Part shown: positions 60,367-64,000 of the stretch, one piece after another
Layout: each line of letters opens with the position of its first letter
Numbering within the stretch: the first letter of the stretch is position 1
DNA from: Brettanomyces bruxellensis
Lineage: Eukaryota > Ascomycota > Pichiomycetes > Pichiales > Pichiaceae
Length of the DNA stretch: 64,000 nt
Direction of reading: 5' to 3'
NCBI RefSeq assembly: GCF_011074885.1
Contig: NC_054683.1
Location: forward strand, 248,001 to 312,000
The notes under the pieces: generated by a model
Told to the model about the DNA's origin: nothing
Database searches by the model: none
The model's input: only the letters and a program-made list of their open reading frames with translations
Made by a program: the position numbers and the translations under genes

Positions 60367-62458
60367 AGTACTGGGCAATGGCATCCTCAGTCCGCTGGAC
60401 CATCTTGCGGTACTCCTGCTGGGTGCGGATCTGGTCAAGGAAGATCTTGTACTTGGTGTTCAACAACTTGCGGTCAGGGTCGTTCTCGCTCTGAGGGAAG
60501 ATGACCTTGCCTGCTCCGGACATCTGTCTCATGACACGCCACAACTTGTCAGATGTGGACTCGTTTGGTGAAGCAGGAGAGGCAGGAGAGGCAGGAGAAG
60601 CATGACTGGTGGAGTTGGAGGATGCACTGCTGGACTTGGCAGTGAAAGAGAGTGCACCGTCTGCATCTTCATCCTTTTCCTTCTTCTTGTCGTGGAGTGC
60701 GGTCATCTCCGGGAATGGGTAGGCCTTAGCCCCGGCGTTTAAAGCACTGATGGAGGTCGAAGAGGCAGTTGCAGAAGGTGCAGTGTATGGCGAAGGAGGC
60801 AATGCAGCATCATCAGCCTCGAGAGCCCGCCTGGCAGCCACAGAAGTTGGCTCAGGAACACCTTCGTGCGATAATGCATCCTCAGCAGCAACTGCACCGA
60901 GCATGGCGGCACCAAAGACCACGGATGCGTCGATGTAGCGAGGAATGACGATCGGCAAGCCGGTGCAGTCGGCCAAAAGACGCATTAGGAGGCCGTTTCG
61001 GCACTGGCCACCGCTCATGAAGATGGCCTGGATCGTGTATCCGGACTCCTGCATGCGTTCGACAATCTGCCGGGTCTGCTGGCCAATAAACTCGCAGGCT
61101 GCGAGGTATTCGACGGCCAGAGAGTCGAGAGAAACGTCCATGGATTGCCCAATGATGGCAGCACGCATGTTAGGGTCGGCAATTGGGGACCTGTTGCCGT
61201 GGAAGTCGCCGTAGAAGAACATGTTCTTTGCCAATGCGACCACGGAACGCTCCCCGGACGATTTCCGCAACGACTCCAAGCGTGTGTTCAACAAGTCGAA
61301 CTTCGAGACGTTCGACGCGTCGGCAGCCGTGCCCAACTCAGCGTACGCAGGGTGAGACGACAACACGTGTGCAAGCAACGCACCCGTGCACGACTGGCCG
61401 CCCTCCGCACACCACAACTTTGTGCCAATCACGTCTCGGTACGGACCCCAGACACCAGGCACGAATATTGCCTTTTCATCGAGGCAAATGTGACAAGTGG
61501 AAGTGCCGGCAATGGCGGCCAACCGGCCCGAGGCCTTGGCAATGCCCGTCTTGCATGCATCCTGCTCCTGGAGACCCGGTATCGGGGACTCCGTGGTGGC
61601 TGCCACGGTGCCAATCCAGCCTGCATATGCATCAATAACGCCAGAACCCACGTAACACCGTGTGGTGAGCCCCAACTGCCGTGCTGCCTCGTCCGTCAAT
61701 GGTCCCACGGTCTCCCCGGTGGTCGTATACCGGCCTGTCACGCCGGGGAGCCCACCTAGACGCCGGAAATTGTCCTCGGCCAACTCCGGAACGCCCACTT
61801 TCGTGAGAAACGCCTCCGACCAGCCGTTTCTGTCCGCGGAAATGCCCTCGGGAACCATTCCCTGCTTGCACACGACCGAGCAGAACGACCTCGTCTCCTT
61901 GCCCGTCGCCCGGTGCGTCAAGAAGTCGGCCAAGTCGTAAAACTTGCACTGCCCGAACGCCGATCGACCGCTGCCGTCGTGTGGCATGTGCCTCTTCAAC
62001 CACACCATCTTGACGAGCTCCATCTCGATCGAGAATCCTCCCCCGACGTACTTGAGCGACACGTCTCCGGACTTGTTGATGTCCTCGACCTCCTGCACCG
62101 CCCGGTGGTCCATCCACAACATGATGTTTGCCGAGTCGTTCGAGAAGTCCGGGCCCACGCCGATCGGCGCGTCGTCCGACTCCCGGATCGCCACGAGCGA
62201 GCACGTTGCGTCGAATCCGATTCCCAGCACCAATCCCGGGTCCACGTGCGACTCGCTCACTGCCGTCTTCACTGTGTAGCAGATTGCATCCCAAATCTCT
62301 GTTGAAGACTGCGTGATGTAGTTTTCTTTCAACTCTTCTCTTGAGATTGGCTTTTCCGAGAGTCCCAGGATCGAACCCCGCTCGTCCACCACCACTGCTC
62401 TTGCTGATCCTGTTCCCACGTCCACTCCCACAAAGTAGATCTTGTTGCTCCTGGTCAT
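60356..62458 (-). CDS. YDR109C: FGGY-family carbohydrate kinase, D-ribulokinase-like (YDR109C)
   Basis: A 700-residue sugar kinase. The N-terminal FGGY domain begins IYFVGVDVGTGSARAVV, the ATP-fold phosphate loop. LGIGFDATCSLVAI and MLWMDHRAVQEVEDI follow, and the C-terminal domain has IAGTSTCHICL and IFMSGGQCRNGLLM. These are the signatures of the FGGY/YDR109C group, shown in yeast and human to phosphorylate D-ribulose, rather than xylulokinase Xks1 or glycerol kinase. A low-complexity segment (residues about 560-640), rich in Ala, Ser and Pro and including tandem ASP, splits the C-terminal part from its final helix region. S. cerevisiae YDR109C is of similar length (715 residues). Confidence 0.88.
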   Translation of the reverse strand: MTRSNKIYFVGVDVGTGSARAVVVDERGSILGLSEKPISREELKENYITQSSTEIWDAICYTVKTAVSESHVDPGLVLGIGFDATCSLVAIRESDDAPIGVGPDFSNDSANIMLWMDHRAVQEVEDINKSGDVSLKYVGGGFSIEMELVKMVWLKRHMPHDGSGRSAFGQCKFYDLADFLTHRATGKETRSFCSVVCKQGMVPEGISADRNGWSEAFLTKVGVPELAEDNFRRLGGLPGVTGRYTTTGETVGPLTDEAARQLGLTTRCYVGSGVIDAYAGWIGTVAATTESPIPGLQEQDACKTGIAKASGRLAAIAGTSTCHICLDEKAIFVPGVWGPYRDVIGTKLWCAEGGQSCTGALLAHVLSSHPAYAELGTAADASNVSKFDLLNTRLESLRKSSGERSVVALAKNMFFYGDFHGNRSPIADPNMRAAIIGQSMDVSLDSLAVEYLAACEFIGQQTRQIVERMQESGYTIQAIFMSGGQCRNGLLMRLLADCTGLPIVIPRYIDASVVFGAAMLGAVAAEDALSHEGVPEPTSVAARRALEADDAALPPSPYTAPSATASSTSISALNAGAKAYPFPEMTALHDKKKEKDEDADGALSFTAKSSSASSNSTSHASPASPASPASPNESTSDKLWRVMRQMSGAGKVIFPQSENDPDRKLLNTKYKIFLDQIRTQQEYRKMVQRTEDAIAQYLKI

Positions 62459-63316
62459 AATGCGGAAGAAGGTTGTTTTTCTTAATCTAACGTTGTAGTC
62501 TGATGTTTAGTCTGATTTAGCTTAATGCTTTAGTATGATTTTAGCTTAATGATTTAGCCTAATGCTTTAGTCTGATGCTTTAACCTAATGCTTTAAACTA
62601 ATGCTTTAACCTAATGCCTTAGCTTAATGTTTCACCCTAATTTCTTAGTACTACCCTGCTGTCTTAGTTCTTAATGCTTTGCTCACTAGTACTTAATCTA
62701 GTATCTTGCTTGGTGACTTGTATCTTATCTAAGTATCCCAAGTGTTTACTACTCTTTGCAATACTCTAACCCCTGTTCAATATTCCCATGCCATTTCGAC
62801 ATCTCTTCAGATACTTCTTCCTACTTATATATTAAAAATATCCTGCACCTCCTGTAATCGATTCTGCCACACCGTTTTCCGTGCCCTGCAACTCCGTGAA
62901 TTCCTGCGGGGAAATTTACCTGAACCATCCCCGAATGTGGGGAACCCGCCGGTTTGCCTGGTCTTCGTGGAATTCCGCAAATTCAAAAAAAAAAAACTTT
63001 TAAAAATAAAATTTTTATTATTTTTTCCCTCCTGTTTATCCGATAAGAACATCGCAAATTTTTGAAAGCACTTTCAGAAAAAGAAAAAAATTGTTGCCAA
63101 CCAACCATTTTTGACCGATGCACCTACACGCGGCACACCTGCATAATTTTAACCGCTCGTTTTTCGCATATTTCCAACCACTCATTTTTTTTTTTCCGTT
63201 CTACACACCCCCTCCCTATCCTACCAGATTTCCTCACTCTACAATCAGCATGTCATATATCTTTGCCTTATAATACATCTCTATAAACAGTTTAAAAGCG
63301 TACTGCAGCATCCTCC
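62459..63316. other. Intergenic region between ribulokinase and BUR6
   Basis: About 860 bp. The first part (62501-62645) is a degenerate tandem repeat. The rest is C/T-rich with A and T runs near 62986-63030. No gene seen. Confidence 0.55.
62501..62645 (+). repeat. Degenerate TAATGCTTTARYC repeats
   Basis: About eleven units of 11-13 bp, most regular at 62559-62620. They begin about 45 bp upstream of the ribulokinase start codon, so they would be in or next to its 5' UTR or promoter. Confidence 0.85.
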
Positions 63317-63691
63317 CTATCTACCTCCCTCGTTCGATTTAAGGTATTTGTCGCAAACACCAACTATAAAGTCAAATTTCTCATTCTCCTCGATGGTCTT
63401 CTTTAAAACTTTAACATTCACTTTTTTCGTCTGTTCTTCGTTTGCTGTGCTCACCGCCTTCTCCACTAAAGTACACATAAAGAGCTCCAAAGCCCTCCCC
63501 AACGCAACTGGTGTAGCTTGTGCCACTTTTCCAATATCTTCATCACTTTGCATAAGTTTCTTAATTCTTGCTGATGGGAAATGTGTCTTAATCCGCTTAT
63601 AACCCTCAGAACCGCAGAATGGCTCCCCAACTATTGTATCCGTGGGCTCATTCTGACCACCTTCTGATCTCGACTTCTGCCTTCTAGGCAT
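63317..63691 (-). CDS. BUR6: NC2 alpha transcription cofactor Bur6
   Basis: A 124-residue histone-fold protein. Bur6 with Ncb2 forms NC2 (Dr1/DRAP1), which binds TBP on promoters and represses or tunes transcription. The histone fold is YKRIKTHFPSARIKKLMQSD, then EDIGKVAQATPVALGRALEL, then VLKKTIEENEKFDFI; these match S. cerevisiae Bur6 closely. The N-terminus is a basic, disordered leader. The start is the ATG at 63689-63691. Confidence 0.94.
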   Translation of the reverse strand: MPRRQKSRSEGGQNEPTDTIVGEPFCGSEGYKRIKTHFPSARIKKLMQSDEDIGKVAQATPVALGRALELFMCTLVEKAVSTANEEQTKKVNVKVLKKTIEENEKFDFIVGVCDKYLKSNEGGR

Positions 63692-64000
63692 TTATTTGTC
63701 TTTGTGAACTCGATCGAAAGGTTGCAAACAAATCCGCACTTATTGGTGTACGTATGTCTGCACTGTCCTTTCTTTTTTTAGCTTCAAGCGTCGCTATTGG
63801 TCGATCGACGAACTGTAAATATATATCTTCGCCAACCTCGGGCAACCCTTCCCGCGCGTCTTCGTATAACGACGAAAAAGGAAACTGCCTAACAAAATTC
63901 GTGGGAATTTTTACGCCTTTTATAACAGATCATTTTCGGCGTGCCCAGCGCACGCTGCGCCTGTTCTTCTTATTGTTCTCGGCCGGGTCGTGCACGACCT
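63692..64000. other. Right-end promoter-like region
   Basis: Upstream of BUR6, probably shared with a gene beyond the window. It has a TATAACAG element near 63922 and becomes GC-rich at the end. The last bases contain a 14-bp perfect palindrome GGTCGTGCACGACC at 63986-63999 and a small inverted repeat GCGCA-CGC-TGCGC shortly before it. Confidence 0.45.

Overview
The window reads as nuclear DNA of a budding yeast (Saccharomycotina). The genes are compact and mostly intronless. The two introns I can place (POL30, MMS2) interrupt the first codons and have GTAAGT donors and TACTAAC branch points. Every recognisable product is a yeast housekeeping protein. CTG sits where a conserved Leu is expected in PCNA (codon 13669-13671), so the nuclear code looks standard, which argues against the CUG-Ser and CUG-Ala clades. 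IND1, an assembly factor for respiratory complex I, is present; S. cerevisiae and its close relatives lack both. I infer a complex I-containing yeast of the Pichiaceae type, for example Brettanomyces/Dekkera or a relative, but the species is not proven.

Layout, left to right: a gene-poor left end with a GATAA repeat array; a formate/nitrite-type transporter (+); PMT2-like O-mannosyltransferase (+); a mitochondrial Mmc1-like membrane protein (-) divergent from IND1 (+); a putative GPI-anchored wall protein (+); VPS24 (-); POL30/PCNA (+, spliced); MAK3/NAA30 (-); ATG11 (+); an ARO10-like 2-keto acid decarboxylase (+); an MFS monocarboxylate-type transporter (+); PRP22 (+). A 2.5 kb gene-free, strongly strand-asymmetric AT-rich block follows. 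Then come MSL1 (-), a nitrogen-type GATA factor (-), an Inp2/vezatin-like gene (-), CIT1 (-), a very short MAD1 (-) divergent from MMS2 (+, spliced), SOM1 (-), PCM1 (+), CDC25 (+, 2073 aa), SKI8 (-), VAM7 (+), GAD1 (-), a YDR109C/FGGY-type ribulokinase (-) and BUR6 (-). I found no rRNA, tRNA, transposon or CRISPR array.

How genes may connect: the GATA factor, the GATAA array before the formate/nitrite transporter, and the ARO10-like gene together suggest a nitrogen-catabolite theme. The ARO10-like gene carries seven CCN triplets in exact 10-bp phase, resembling the Aro80-bound UASaro of S. cerevisiae. POL30 has an MCB box, as expected for an S-phase gene. MAD1 and MMS2 (spindle checkpoint and DNA damage tolerance) share a short divergent promoter.

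Most notable: the phased CCG array at 19663-19725; the roughly half-length Mad1; a 12-unit R-x-x-S tetrapeptide array in the Ras exchange factor Cdc25; six exact copies of the 10-bp palindrome CGACGCGTCG, all encoding Asp-Ala-Ser; the asymmetric AT-rich block at 28.0-30.5 kb; degenerate 12-24 bp tandem repeats in many intergenic spaces; and a duplicated 3' end and terminator region behind the ribulokinase gene. I did not recognise a wholly new multi-gene system.
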